Origin: Fragilaria crotonensis
Taxonomy: Eukaryota > Bacillariophyta > Fragilariophyceae > Fragilariales > Fragilariaceae
Reading direction: 5' to 3'
Assembly (NCBI GenBank): GCA_022925895.1
Contig: JAKSYS010000843.1
Coordinates: forward strand, 1 to 18,980
DNA: 18,980 nucleotides
Position numbers and translations under genes: made by a program. Shown one piece after another: positions 1 through 7,893 of this stretch; within the stretch, counting starts at the first letter, position 1, and each line of letters begins with the position of its first letter. Under the pieces are notes generated by a model that saw nothing but the letters and a program-made list of their open reading frames with translations, was not told the origin of the DNA and ran no database searches.

Positions 1-707
1 GAAAAGTCAGGATGCTCGCAAAGGTCGACCGGTACCAGTACCAGGTATTCCTCGTATACGCACAATCTAAAGACAAACAAACGACGACAATGATATCGTC
101 TTACACGGCCTAACACGATGAAAGGACCGACGAAAACGTCTCGCGTTTTCGTCTGTCCTCCATAATAACCCATTGGGTCCGACGAATCGCATTTTTACGT
201 CGCGTGATGAAAAGAGTCACTATCCACTATCTGCTTGTTTGAAGTACAAGTACTCATAGCAGGTACAAGTACCAGTACAAGTACCACGTACCGTCTTGAT
301 CAAGCTTCTACTCCGATGTCCGAAGTATAGTACAAGTACATTGTTGGCACTGTATGCAGTACTGAGTATGCAGTATGCAGTGGTCAGTGTACGAGACAGT
401 CCACAGCGTACAGTAGCGAAAATCTAGATTTCCGTATGGCTCATTGGACAGTCTGCACTGAACTGGGGTACCCACCAGGTACTGTACTGTTTTCTGGAGA
501 ATTGGTTTTTCCGCTATTGGGACTTCAATGAGGATTTGATTGAGGGAATACAGATCACCGTAGCATCATGGCGTTTCGCCCCTGCCCATTATGGCTTGGT
601 TTTTAAGCGCATTTCTAAATACCATCAGCAACACAGCAATTCTACCTCTGGAGTTTGTGTCAATGATGTACTCGGCGTATTGAAGGATTAAAGTTCCCAT
701 GCTTTGC
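1..707. other. GTAC-rich intergenic region
   Basis: No coding region is convincing in this stretch. It holds many copies of the palindrome GTAC, with seven in 244-291 alone (AGTACAAGTAC and GGTACAAGTACC units), two more at 32-41 and others up to 490. A short direct repeat of TATGCAGT occurs three times around 352-382. It lies downstream of the 3' end of the minus-strand DUF6824 gene, so it could include that gene's 3' flank or a promoter for something to the left of the window. I see no recognised element ends. Confidence 0.5.
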
Positions 708-1730
708 TCAACACAATTCGTGCCCGATTAAGTCAGTCACAAGATCATCTTCCCCATGGTCCATATCTATTTCAAACTCAGCCAGAAGACCAAACGAGGC
801 ATCGTGGATGTCTTCGTGCAGGAAATGCAATGCCTCGAGGCAGTCTGTATCGGAGTAGGGGCTTAAGAGCGATTCATCATCAGAGATGCTATGAAGTGCC
901 TCATCCCCAGCAGGTTGACACTCTAACAGTGTGGGTGCTGCCAGTCCACAAAGTTGAATTTCTCCCGATGCGACGGACGACAAATCCCGAATTGATTCTG
1001 AAGTCGATTGTTCAATGGTCGCGGAATCAACTTCTGACGAGTTGGTGATCTCATAGCCACCGATTAGAACGTGCGCAGCCATGGCAGCTTGGCATGGTGA
1101 ATTCATAACTTCGTTTTCTATCAGCTGCGACGATACGGCACTGTCGGGCATCTTCATCGTACCTCGACAATTCGAAAACCCATTTGGTGCCAGTTGCAAT
1201 ACAACGTTGTACATCTCCTCCTGTCGTGGACGAGTCGACCCCGGTTCAGCACTGACATCTATCTGCAAGTCTCCCTCTGTGCTTCCTTCGCGAAGTGTCT
1301 GGCTGGTCTTTTTAAGCGCCTTGGCGTCGCAAACCTCAACCCACCCACTTCCTCCTGGTAACTGTGTCAGAAATCGTCCTGGCGGTGATTGACCTCGGAT
1401 GGCAAGCAAAATCGATTTTGATAGCAAAATCTTGTGATTGACCACGCAAGTGCGGTACCTTTCCTTGTTGGCCTTCACAAGTCTTCGAAAAATGACATTG
1501 CCAGGATGGTTGTTCACGGAACTCCCACGACCGCAGAGAACATCATGTGCATGTGGCTCACGTGTGCGTTCGGGCTTGTCACTTGCATTGTTTACGCCTT
1601 CATTCGCTCGAACAAGGCACTTCGATTGTGCCTTTTGTTGTCTCTTTGCTGCTGGCAATCCGTAGTCGACATCCAATGAGCATGCACGCTTCAAGCTGTT
1701 GCAAGAGCAGGCTGGACGAGGGTGTGCCAT
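708..1730 (-). CDS. DUF6824 domain protein with acidic C-terminal region
   Basis: Intact 340-residue ORF starting at an ATG (1728-1730, minus strand). Residues about 62-149 match the diatom-expanded DUF6824 module: HDVLCGRGSSVNNHPGN at 62-78, then FRRLVKANKERY, then PPGRFL at 116-121, GGSGWVEV at 126-133 and KKTSQTLREG at 140-149. The N-terminus is basic (KRACSLD, AAKRQQKAQ) and could carry a nuclear signal. The C-terminal half is acidic and Ser/Asp/Glu-rich, ending in a run with EIDMDHGEDDL. The exact role of the domain is not established as far as I know. A nuclear regulatory role is inference from the basic module followed by an acidic tail. No intron is needed. It has no obvious partner gene: the neighbours are repeats. 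Family membership is confident, function is not. Confidence 0.85.
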   Translation of the reverse strand: MAHPRPACSCNSLKRACSLDVDYGLPAAKRQQKAQSKCLVRANEGVNNASDKPERTREPHAHDVLCGRGSSVNNHPGNVIFRRLVKANKERYRTCVVNHKILLSKSILLAIRGQSPPGRFLTQLPGGSGWVEVCDAKALKKTSQTLREGSTEGDLQIDVSAEPGSTRPRQEEMYNVVLQLAPNGFSNCRGTMKMPDSAVSSQLIENEVMNSPCQAAMAAHVLIGGYEITNSSEVDSATIEQSTSESIRDLSSVASGEIQLCGLAAPTLLECQPAGDEALHSISDDESLLSPYSDTDCLEALHFLHEDIHDASFGLLAEFEIDMDHGEDDLVTDLIGHELC

Positions 1731-2655
1731 ATCGTTTTACTACTTTACGACGCCTTTTCTTCAGTTGCTTTGTTGTGCTAAATGGATTTTGCTTTATGGT
1801 AATAATCTCTGTCGATTGCCCCTCCCATGACAAATTTCAAGAAAAGGTCTATAAAAATCCTGGAAGTAGACCCCTATCATACTCCGAGGACTGAATTTGT
1901 ACGGAATACTCGTTGAATTCTTAAGCATGACTCGCTGAGTTCTATAAGTACAGGAGTATTTAAATCCCAAATCCCTCGTTTCGCACGTACCCGTCGTATG
2001 ACATACAGATAAACGATAAACATCCATGTAAGATCTCAAATGTGACACAGTGTGGTTATGAACTAATGAGGAAGTGTGTTTCAAGGCGATTTCTGATTGG
2101 CCAATTCCCTCTTGCCAATCTTCTCTCCTGGAGTTAAGTGGTGCTCTTCATAGTATGGACACAAACTCGATCCAATTTTTTTTGTTTCTCCGAACCCTGA
2201 GAAAGAAAAACATTATTCAATTTTTTAGGGCACGCATTGCAAGACACAAGTGCGACACAACACATTCGGGTGAGGCACTTCGGAACGCGAAAAATTGACA
2301 TAACGTCGAATACGATCTCAGACGTGTTGAATTTGCAAACGAGTGTCTCCCGGCCTCACGGCATCCGAATCTCGACTCCGACCCATTCAGGTTTTAAAAG
2401 ACTTTGTCAACCAATACACACAAGATTTGCGCATTGAAACATAGCATCATTGGTCTACTGTACTACGAGAGTAACTAGGAAGTATAATAACGCAGGATGT
2501 TACCGTAGCGTCCGGTATAGAATGTACGCACGCGAAAATCTACAGCAAGGCGTCACACAAGAGTGTCCAGTTTTATGGCAAGTGCGAAGTGCCCAGTAGC
2601 CAGTAGACCACATGAATTTATTTATGTTTATGTTCGTGGAACCACCTTCACACAG
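1731..2655. other. Intergenic region, no gene recognised
   Basis: AT-rich sequence upstream of the DUF6824 gene. It has poly-T/A runs (around 2175-2225) and only short ORFs with no recognisable domain. A plus-strand TATAAAA-like string is at about 1850, but it points away from the minus-strand gene, so I do not call it that gene's promoter. The true promoter of the DUF6824 gene presumably lies in the first few hundred bases of this stretch. Confidence 0.4.
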
Positions 2656-2659
2656 TAAC

Positions 2660-3350
2660 CATGTCATGATCACATATTGGACCACAAGTCAACTAGTTCT
2701 TATCTGTTTCAAGAATTTGAAACAGATCCAAGGTTGCAAAAGAATCTTGAAACTTTCTGCCTACTCAGATTGTTCCTTAGTCCATTGCTTCGAAATTCCA
2801 TTGTCTTCTTGTGATGACATCTGTGGCATCCGGACTCAGCTTATTGACCACATATTCAACCATAAGTCGACCAATTCTTGTCCGTTTCAAAATTTCAGAC
2901 AGATCCAAGGTCACGACAGTACCTCGAAACTTCCTGCCAACTCAGATTGTTCCCAAGTCCGTTGCTTCGAAATTCCATTATCCACTCGTGACGACATCTA
3001 TGGCATCCGGACTATGCACCTTCACCACATATTCAACCACAAGTCAATCAATTTTCGTCCGTTTCCAAAATTTCAAGCAGATCCAAAGTCACGAAAGTAC
3101 CTCAAAACTTTCTGTGTACTCAGATTTTGCCAAGTCTGTTGCTTTGAAATTCCATTATCCACTCGTGACGACATTGCTGGCATCCGGACTCTGCACCTTG
3201 ATCACATATTCAGCCACAAGTCAATCAATTTTCGTCCGTTTCATAAATTTCAAGCAGATCCAAGGTTGCGAAAGTACCTCGAAACTTTCTGTCTACTCAG
3301 ATTTTGCCAAGTCCGTTGCTTCGAAATTCCATTCTCGTCAGTGCATTCGA
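2660..3350. repeat. Tandem repeat, about 177-bp unit, nearly four copies
   Basis: The phrase 'aagtc(a/g)a(c/t)ca' recurs at 2686, 2864, 3041 and 3218, giving spacings of 178, 177 and 177 bp. Each unit also carries CTTCGAAATTCCATT, GGCATCCGGACT and CACATATTCA. The two right-hand units are the most alike and the leftmost is the most diverged. The period is a multiple of three, so two plus-strand frames stay open through most of the array (2612-3475 and 2811-3371). Their translations show no known domain, so I treat the openness as a by-product of the repeat. It could be a satellite-like array, a decayed repeat protein, or part of an unrecognised element. Confidence 0.75.
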
Positions 3351-3353
3351 GGC

Positions 3354-3803
3354 GTGAGATCTGTAAAATAGTACAGTACTCAAGTACTGTGCTATTCCGG
3401 AACGAGCTCCCCTTCCGAGGATCCACCTGCCTCCTGTTCATGAATCAACTCCACAAGAGAGACAAGTACAAATGACAGGTGCTGGTTCTTTGGCTGGTCC
3501 AGCATGGGAGGTAACCAGCCATCAGCATGATTGTCGACTGGAGTTGCTGGTACTGTTGCTGGTTTGCTAGCACTCAAAAGTACCACCGCGAGAGTGTCTT
3601 CGAGTAACGTTCTACTTAGGACAGAAGGTAACATTTCTGCACTGTTTTTGAGTACCCACAGCGTTACTGAAAAATCGAAAATACCATTAAATTCAGTAGG
3701 AATTACGCGTGAGAATACTGCTGTCGACATAGGTGTATTTTAGATTTACGTAGAGCGTCTCGTGGCACATAGTATCGGTCGCCGAAAATCTACTGCTGTA
3801 ACG
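3354..3803. other. Short intergenic segment with a palindrome
   Basis: Sequence between the tandem array and the left edge of the large retrotransposon. It contains an imperfect 30-bp palindrome (see 3367-3396). Small ORFs exist on both strands, including a minus-strand ATG ORF of 112 residues (3392-3730) rich in hydrophobic and Ser residues, but none has a recognisable motif. I do not call a gene here. Confidence 0.35.
3367..3396. repeat. 30-bp near-perfect palindrome
   Basis: Arms of 14 bp (AATAGTACAGTACT and AGTACTGTGCTATT) flank a CA centre, with one mismatched pair. It is built on GTAC, like the intergenic DNA at 244-291. It could be a protein-binding site, a cruciform or a transcript hairpin. 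Confidence 0.6.
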
Positions 3804-3912
3804 CTATCAGAGATAGGGGGCTGTGCGCTCGGTCTTCGAATATCCTGGGGGAGTAGCTCCCTGTAGTGTACAGTATGTCGTTCCTCCAGTAGAATCCTTC
3901 GTCATCACTAGT
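3804..3912 (-). repeat. Split direct repeat B2, terminal part
   Basis: Last 109 bp of B2 and the 3' end of the retrotransposon in its sense. It matches B1 from CTATCAGAG to ACTAGT apart from one extra T. The left edge is fixed by where similarity to B1 begins (c3804). The preceding bases (taacg) are host sequence. Confidence 0.88.
3907..3912. repeat. Target-site duplication, left copy
   Basis: ACTAGT, within a CACTAGTG (3906-3913) shared with the right side. Because the site is a palindrome, the true duplication could be anything from 2 to 8 bp centred on TA. CTAG would match the 4-bp size typical of piggyBac. Confidence 0.75.
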
Positions 3913-3973
3913 GTCTATTCTACTGGCCGAAATCATTAATTAACGACACGATTGTCGTTTATTAACGACACGA
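3913..3973 (+). repeat. Left terminal and subterminal inverted repeats of the DNA transposon
   Basis: The 12-bp terminal repeat is followed by AAATCATTAATTAACGAC (3930-3947), which recurs inverted at 6902-6919. Next comes an imperfect palindrome, GTCGTTTATTAACGAC (3954-3969). TTAACGACACGA occurs twice (3940-3951 and 3962-3973). These repeated boxes are likely transposase-binding sites. That role is inference. Confidence 0.7.
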
Positions 3974-4117
3974 GTTTTTGTACGTGTGCAAGACTCGATG
4001 TCGTAAAGCATGTACTATCAAGTACAACATATTTGACTTTGACCATGGTGATACACCGTCAGCCACAACTCTTCTAACAAGCAGTTGCTTTAATATATAA
4101 TAAGTGCAATCTAATCT

Positions 4118-6394
4118 TTAAACTCCATGGTACTCAGTCATGTGAGTGGCATAGCACAGTTTTCCTTTCCGGGTGTAACACACCCATGCTTCCTTGTTTG
4201 GATTTTCATCCATGCACAGCGAACATACGTACGTCGTGACATTCATCTTGCAAACCTTACAACGCCCCTGAAGAGCATACGGTGTGTCCACACCATCTTT
4301 CCTCTTCCTCTTTTTGGTAGGGGTGAGATGGGCAAAGCAGCCCGCGCGTGGGCCGCCACTTGCTCGCTCAAACAGGGTTGGACTCATTCCTGGAGGCCCC
4401 GGATTCCGCCTCCCGCGAACATTCACCGAATCATATCCATTGTCGATCAGTTCTTCAGCCAGAATGGTATAGAAGTCCTTTTGGCTCTTCTGCGTCTCAG
4501 TACATTGGCTGTATGCCAGCCATGTATCGACAACAGTCATCGCAAAGATTGTCATGTTGACTCGGATTGCCCAGTCGTGAGTCTCAAGTTTGCCCTCCAG
4601 TCCCAGTGTATCTTGTCGTGCCCGATTGTGCCTGTCAATCATTCCACATGCACTATAGTAGACCTCTGCTGCCTTCGGTTGTGGGACAAGAAGCTCAACA
4701 TTCGAAGGATCTGCATTTGGGACAGTGTCAACTTGGCGCCAGCGCCAGCGCTTGTACGGTGTACCGGCTTCAAGCGACGATGCTGTGGCAATGAAATATC
4801 GCCTCTGACGATCCATCCATACAAATGCAAGCATGGACGGGTCACCAGCTTGCCGCCCAGCATTTGACACAAGACCTTTGCGGTCGCCACGATGATTGAG
4901 CTCAACCGACGCTAGATACCTCATAGGAAAGTTTCGAGTTGCAGTCTTCACGACACCTATGAATCTCATGCCGTTGCAACTCATCAGCTTTGCTGCAGGC
5001 ACCGAGGCAAAGTAAGAGTCAGCACAAATGATCCTATCGGTGTGAATCCAAGGCAATACCAGCTCCCTGAGAATTGCTGCACTGTGCGGGATGCTTTCGG
5101 ACGATTCAAGCTGGGGACTCTCTGCTGCTCTGATTGCTGCTGCAGCACGATTCTCATCTGCAGTCTTCACCAACTTGAGCCTCATCATGATGCCACTCTT
5201 ACCGCACGCCGAATTTTGGATTTCGCATCCGTTGTCGGGCTTCCTTTCCATTGCTACATACATCGGCAGTCCATGGTTTATCCAATGGCCGCCTTTCCCG
5301 TACCATCGTGAAATTGATTCATCAACACATATCATTTCCGATGGCTGGAATGTGGATGCTCTATGATCATTAAAGGCTCCAACAAAATCATCGACCAGCC
5401 TCCAGCGAAACTGTTCTGACGTCATGTCTGGCGGACGTTCGGCAGGCTGTCTGCTCCATCGAATGTACCTCCATAAATCATCAAACCGCATTCGACTCAT
5501 ACCTGTTGTTCCAAAGGAAGGAGCAGGAATATACTTTGAAACCGATGTTGTCGACCACAACGATGAACGTGACCTGAACTCAAACTTGGTGCACAGGATC
5601 ATGATTCCAAAGAACTTCAAGATCTCGCCCACCGTTGCAGGAGCCTTATTATTACTTGACAAGCCTTCGTTTGTCAGTCGAACAATCTCCTGCAGGTGAG
5701 TCATCGGGAACATCAAAAAGAAGTAATCAATCGGTGACCATTGTTGACCGCCAACATCACAGCTTGGACCAAACACATCGCCCACGGATGACCGAATGCT
5801 CCACTGTCTTTGTGCCACTGCCCCATTTATGGGATGCAGCGTTGCTTCCTGGTTGCTTACCCACTCTGTATCGTTCGCTTGAACAACAACAACGTCAGCA
5901 ATCGATCCCTCACCACCGATAATTGATTCTGTCGCGCCCTCCTCGTTGTCCTGATCCTCGGCTGCTGCGCTACTAATCCTAGCATTCGTTGGTGTTGTTG
6001 TTTCACCAGCAGGAAGTCCTTCGACAAGTTCAAGATTGCCTTCATTGTCCACGCCACCAGGAGGTGCTCTTGCTCCTTCCTCGTTTAGCCTTTGTAGATT
6101 ATTAAGTGCCTCATGTCCAGCATGAGGCTCAACATGCTTGACACTTCGTAGTGACAACTTGGATCGCTTGATATACGAACCGCCAAAGAAGAAGTCTGCC
6201 ACAATGAAGGTGCGCATCCGACCCTGCGAAGACGTGTTCCTCTCCTGTACGACCTCCACAACAATACCAGGAACACGCTTGGTCTTTGCTTGTGACCCAT
6301 ATCGCCTGCTGCACTCCGCAAGATTGGTCACATGATGAGCCAATGCATCAATTGAAGTTCCAATACTCAGCCTTGCATCATTTGGAAGCGACAT
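4118..6394 (-). CDS. piggyBac-family DDE transposase (PGBD-like)
   Basis: Intact 758-residue ORF with an ATG start (6392-6394) and a TAA stop (4118-4120). It catalyses cut-and-paste movement of its own element in the nucleus. The DDE domain spans about residues 220-630. The likely catalytic Asp residues are D358 (CVDES, followed by ISRWYGKGGHW), D459 (CADSYF) and D587 (CGMIDRHN). A basic stretch, TPTKKRKRKDG (about 691-701), looks like a nuclear signal. It precedes a C-terminal Cys-rich domain with C712, C715, C724, C727, C739, C747, H751 and H756, the zinc-binding end-recognition module of piggyBac enzymes. An N-terminal block (about 40-90) with TFIVADFFFGGSYIKR is of unknown role. The length is near the upper end for the family. 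No frameshift or stop is seen, so it may be active. Confidence 0.92.
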   Translation of the reverse strand: MSLPNDARLSIGTSIDALAHHVTNLAECSRRYGSQAKTKRVPGIVVEVVQERNTSSQGRMRTFIVADFFFGGSYIKRSKLSLRSVKHVEPHAGHEALNNLQRLNEEGARAPPGGVDNEGNLELVEGLPAGETTTPTNARISSAAAEDQDNEEGATESIIGGEGSIADVVVVQANDTEWVSNQEATLHPINGAVAQRQWSIRSSVGDVFGPSCDVGGQQWSPIDYFFLMFPMTHLQEIVRLTNEGLSSNNKAPATVGEILKFFGIMILCTKFEFRSRSSLWSTTSVSKYIPAPSFGTTGMSRMRFDDLWRYIRWSRQPAERPPDMTSEQFRWRLVDDFVGAFNDHRASTFQPSEMICVDESISRWYGKGGHWINHGLPMYVAMERKPDNGCEIQNSACGKSGIMMRLKLVKTADENRAAAAIRAAESPQLESSESIPHSAAILRELVLPWIHTDRIICADSYFASVPAAKLMSCNGMRFIGVVKTATRNFPMRYLASVELNHRGDRKGLVSNAGRQAGDPSMLAFVWMDRQRRYFIATASSLEAGTPYKRWRWRQVDTVPNADPSNVELLVPQPKAAEVYYSACGMIDRHNRARQDTLGLEGKLETHDWAIRVNMTIFAMTVVDTWLAYSQCTETQKSQKDFYTILAEELIDNGYDSVNVRGRRNPGPPGMSPTLFERASGGPRAGCFAHLTPTKKRKRKDGVDTPYALQGRCKVCKMNVTTYVCSLCMDENPNKEAWVCYTRKGKLCYATHMTEYHGV

Positions 6395-6901
6395 TTAAGT
6401 TTCTTGAATCGTTGAAGCAGGAGACGACTGGAAGTCGCCATGAAAGGATAGGCAAGATGGTGTGACAAAACGAAGTAATCACCACACGAAAAATTCTGCA
6501 GCACCTGTTGCTCCTTGTAATTTCTCGACCTTCAGTTCGATACAGACGGTCAAGATATGCATTACTATGTAAACGACTACGCTCTACACGATGGTGATAA
6601 CGGTTTCTGTTGAATCAGATGAGAAACATGATTTAACAATAGGTTAAAAATATGTCCTTCGTCATCAATCTTTCTGTAGAGTTTAGTATTCTTTCTACAT
6701 ATTTCTGCCAGCGTAGCCCACATAATTTTTTTCAACAAAAACACATCCGTCACATTCAATTACATATCATTGCTTGTGTACTACAGCGACTTAAGACAAA
6801 CCCGTATGTCCCACTGGGTTTAAGCCCATGCTTAACACATTGCTGGTGTTGGTTTTGACAGAATGCAAGAGGAAGCCCGATTTCAGCATGAGCTGAAATA
6901 C
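6395..6901. other. Non-coding 5' part of the DNA transposon
   Basis: About 500 bp between the transposase ATG and the right-end repeats. No second gene is recognisable and only short ORFs without motifs are present. It must hold the transposase promoter and leader. I could not pick out a clear TATA box or initiator. Confidence 0.5.
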
Positions 6902-6950
6902 GTCGTTAATTAATGATTTTGCATTAATTAACGACAGAAGTAGAATAGAC
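6902..6950 (-). repeat. Right terminal and subterminal inverted repeats of the DNA transposon
   Basis: Perfect 14-bp inverted arms, GTCGTTAATTAATG (6902-6915) and CATTAATTAACGAC (6922-6935), are separated by 6 bp. The 12-bp terminal repeat AGTAGAATAGAC (6939-6950) follows. The same box is present at the left end, but its spacing from the terminus differs, so the two ends are not mirror images. Confidence 0.7.
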
Positions 6951-6956
6951 ACTAGT
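6951..6956. repeat. Target-site duplication, right copy
   Basis: ACTAGT, within CACTAGTG at 6950-6957. It is paired with the left copy at 3907-3912 and present once in the empty site in B1 (7371-7612). Confidence 0.75.
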
Positions 6957-7090
6957 GGTCGCGTGGCACCAGTGCTAGCAACTACAGTACTACCACACTA
7001 GCATATTGGCCGTAGAAAGGAATCTATAGGATTAGGAATTTCCACAGAACTCTAGGTTCTTTGGGTTTGTTCCCTCCCCCCGGATCATCC
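6951..7090 (-). repeat. Split direct repeat B2, part nearer A2
   Basis: First 140 bp (in element sense) of the terminal B2 repeat, matching B1 from ACTAGTGG to GGATCATCC with one substitution. The rest of B2 is at 3804-3912, beyond the inserted transposon. Confidence 0.88.
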
Positions 7091-7132
7091 GGGGGGTTGG
7101 GGTGTGCTAGTCACACCGGTGAGGGGGGGTGG

Positions 7133-7370
7133 GTATCCCTTTTCCTGTCGATTCGCGTCTCACGCGAACACTTGTAGAAAATATGAAGTATTTTTGGTGG
7201 AGTTTTCTCTCTGCTCCGATCAGCTAGAAACAGCTGCAGAGATTGACTATCTGTCTTATATGCCATACATTCTACGCTCAACCGCTACTGACGCACTTCA
7301 AAGGGGTGCGTCATCAGTAGCTGGTAATCGGTAGGGTGTGTCTGTTCGTCGACTGTGGCGCACGCCAAAC
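7133..7370 (-). repeat. Split direct repeat A2
   Basis: Internal copy of A1 with no difference seen over 238 bp. It abuts B1 directly at 7370/7371, so the sense junction is CTGATAG|GTTTGG. That is the sequence expected if the B2 end were joined to the A1 start in a circle. On the other side a 42-bp G-rich linker (7091-7132) separates it from B2. Confidence 0.9.
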
Positions 7371-7612
7371 CTATCAGAGATAGGGGGCTGTGCGCTCGGT
7401 CTTCGAATATCCTGGGGGAGTAGCTCCCGTAGTGTACAGTATGTCGTTCCTCCAGTAGAATCCTTCGTCATCACTAGTGGTCGCGTGGCACCAGTGCTAG
7501 CAACTACAGTACTACCACACTAGCATATTGGCCGTAGAAAGGAATCTATAGGGTTAGGAATTTCCACAGAACTCTAGGTTCTTTGGGTTTGTTCCCTCCC
7601 CCCGGATCATCC
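7371..7612 (-). repeat. Split direct repeat B1 (uninterrupted copy)
   Basis: 242-bp copy of the 3' terminal repeat lying next to A2. Compared with B2 it lacks one T (CTCCCGTAG here, CTCCCTGTAG in B2) and has one substitution (TAGGGTTAGG here, TAGGATTAGG in B2). It contains a single CACTAGTG, the site that in B2 is split by the DNA transposon, so it serves as an internal empty site. Confidence 0.9.
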
Positions 7613-7893
7613 CCCACTCGGTGCCGTTTGCTTCGTGGTGTCGTATTTGCACCAGCTAATTCGGCCTTGTAAACGGTGCCAAGGACACACCCACCCCCCA
7701 CCGGGAGGTGTCCCTTGACAAAGCTACAAGTGCACAGGAAGCCGGCGCGGTGCTAGCGCCGGTCCCGATCGAACAGTTCGGATAAATGCGGGCGCCGGAC
7801 GGCCGCCCAGGGAACCTGCGGAAACCTAAGAACGTAATGAAAAGAGCAGGGTCCGATGCTGTTCGATTGTACAGTCTGAGGGCTACTAGAAGT
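7613..7893. other. Spacer between recombinase stop and B1
   Basis: About 280 bp of GC-rich retrotransposon sequence downstream (in sense) of the recombinase frame's TAA at 7894-7896 and upstream of B1. It has short open frames but no motif. It is probably the 3' untranslated part. Confidence 0.4.

Larger units (their letters stand above)
3913..6950 (-). mobile_element. piggyBac-family DNA transposon, complete, inserted in B2
   Basis: A unit of about 3.04 kb with perfect 12-bp terminal inverted repeats (GTCTATTCTACT at 3913-3924, AGTAGAATAGAC at 6939-6950). It is flanked on both sides by ACTAGT inside a longer shared CACTAGTG. B1 of the host retrotransposon has the same sequence with one CACTAGTG and no insert, which fixes the boundaries to within the duplicated palindrome. 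The only gene is an intact transposase on the minus strand. The terminal and subterminal motifs look complete, so the copy may be autonomous. The duplication differs from the TTAA usual for piggyBac. Confidence 0.88.

Noticed and set aside
2660-3350. CRISPR-like array
   Set aside because: Units are 177 bp, contiguous and diverged, with no short repeat-spacer pattern, and the window is eukaryotic.
3392-3730. Minus-strand 112-residue ORF with an ATG
   Set aside because: No motif and no conserved-looking features, beside a repeat array. It is too weak to call a gene.
4127-4867. Plus-strand 246-residue frame inside the DNA transposon
   Set aside because: It is antisense to the intact transposase, has no domain, and is explained by the codon content of the real gene.
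3934-6935. TTAA at the internal ends taken as the piggyBac target duplication
   Set aside because: The empty site in B1 shows that the whole unit from GTCTATT to AATAGAC is absent there, so the inner TTAA motifs lie within the element.
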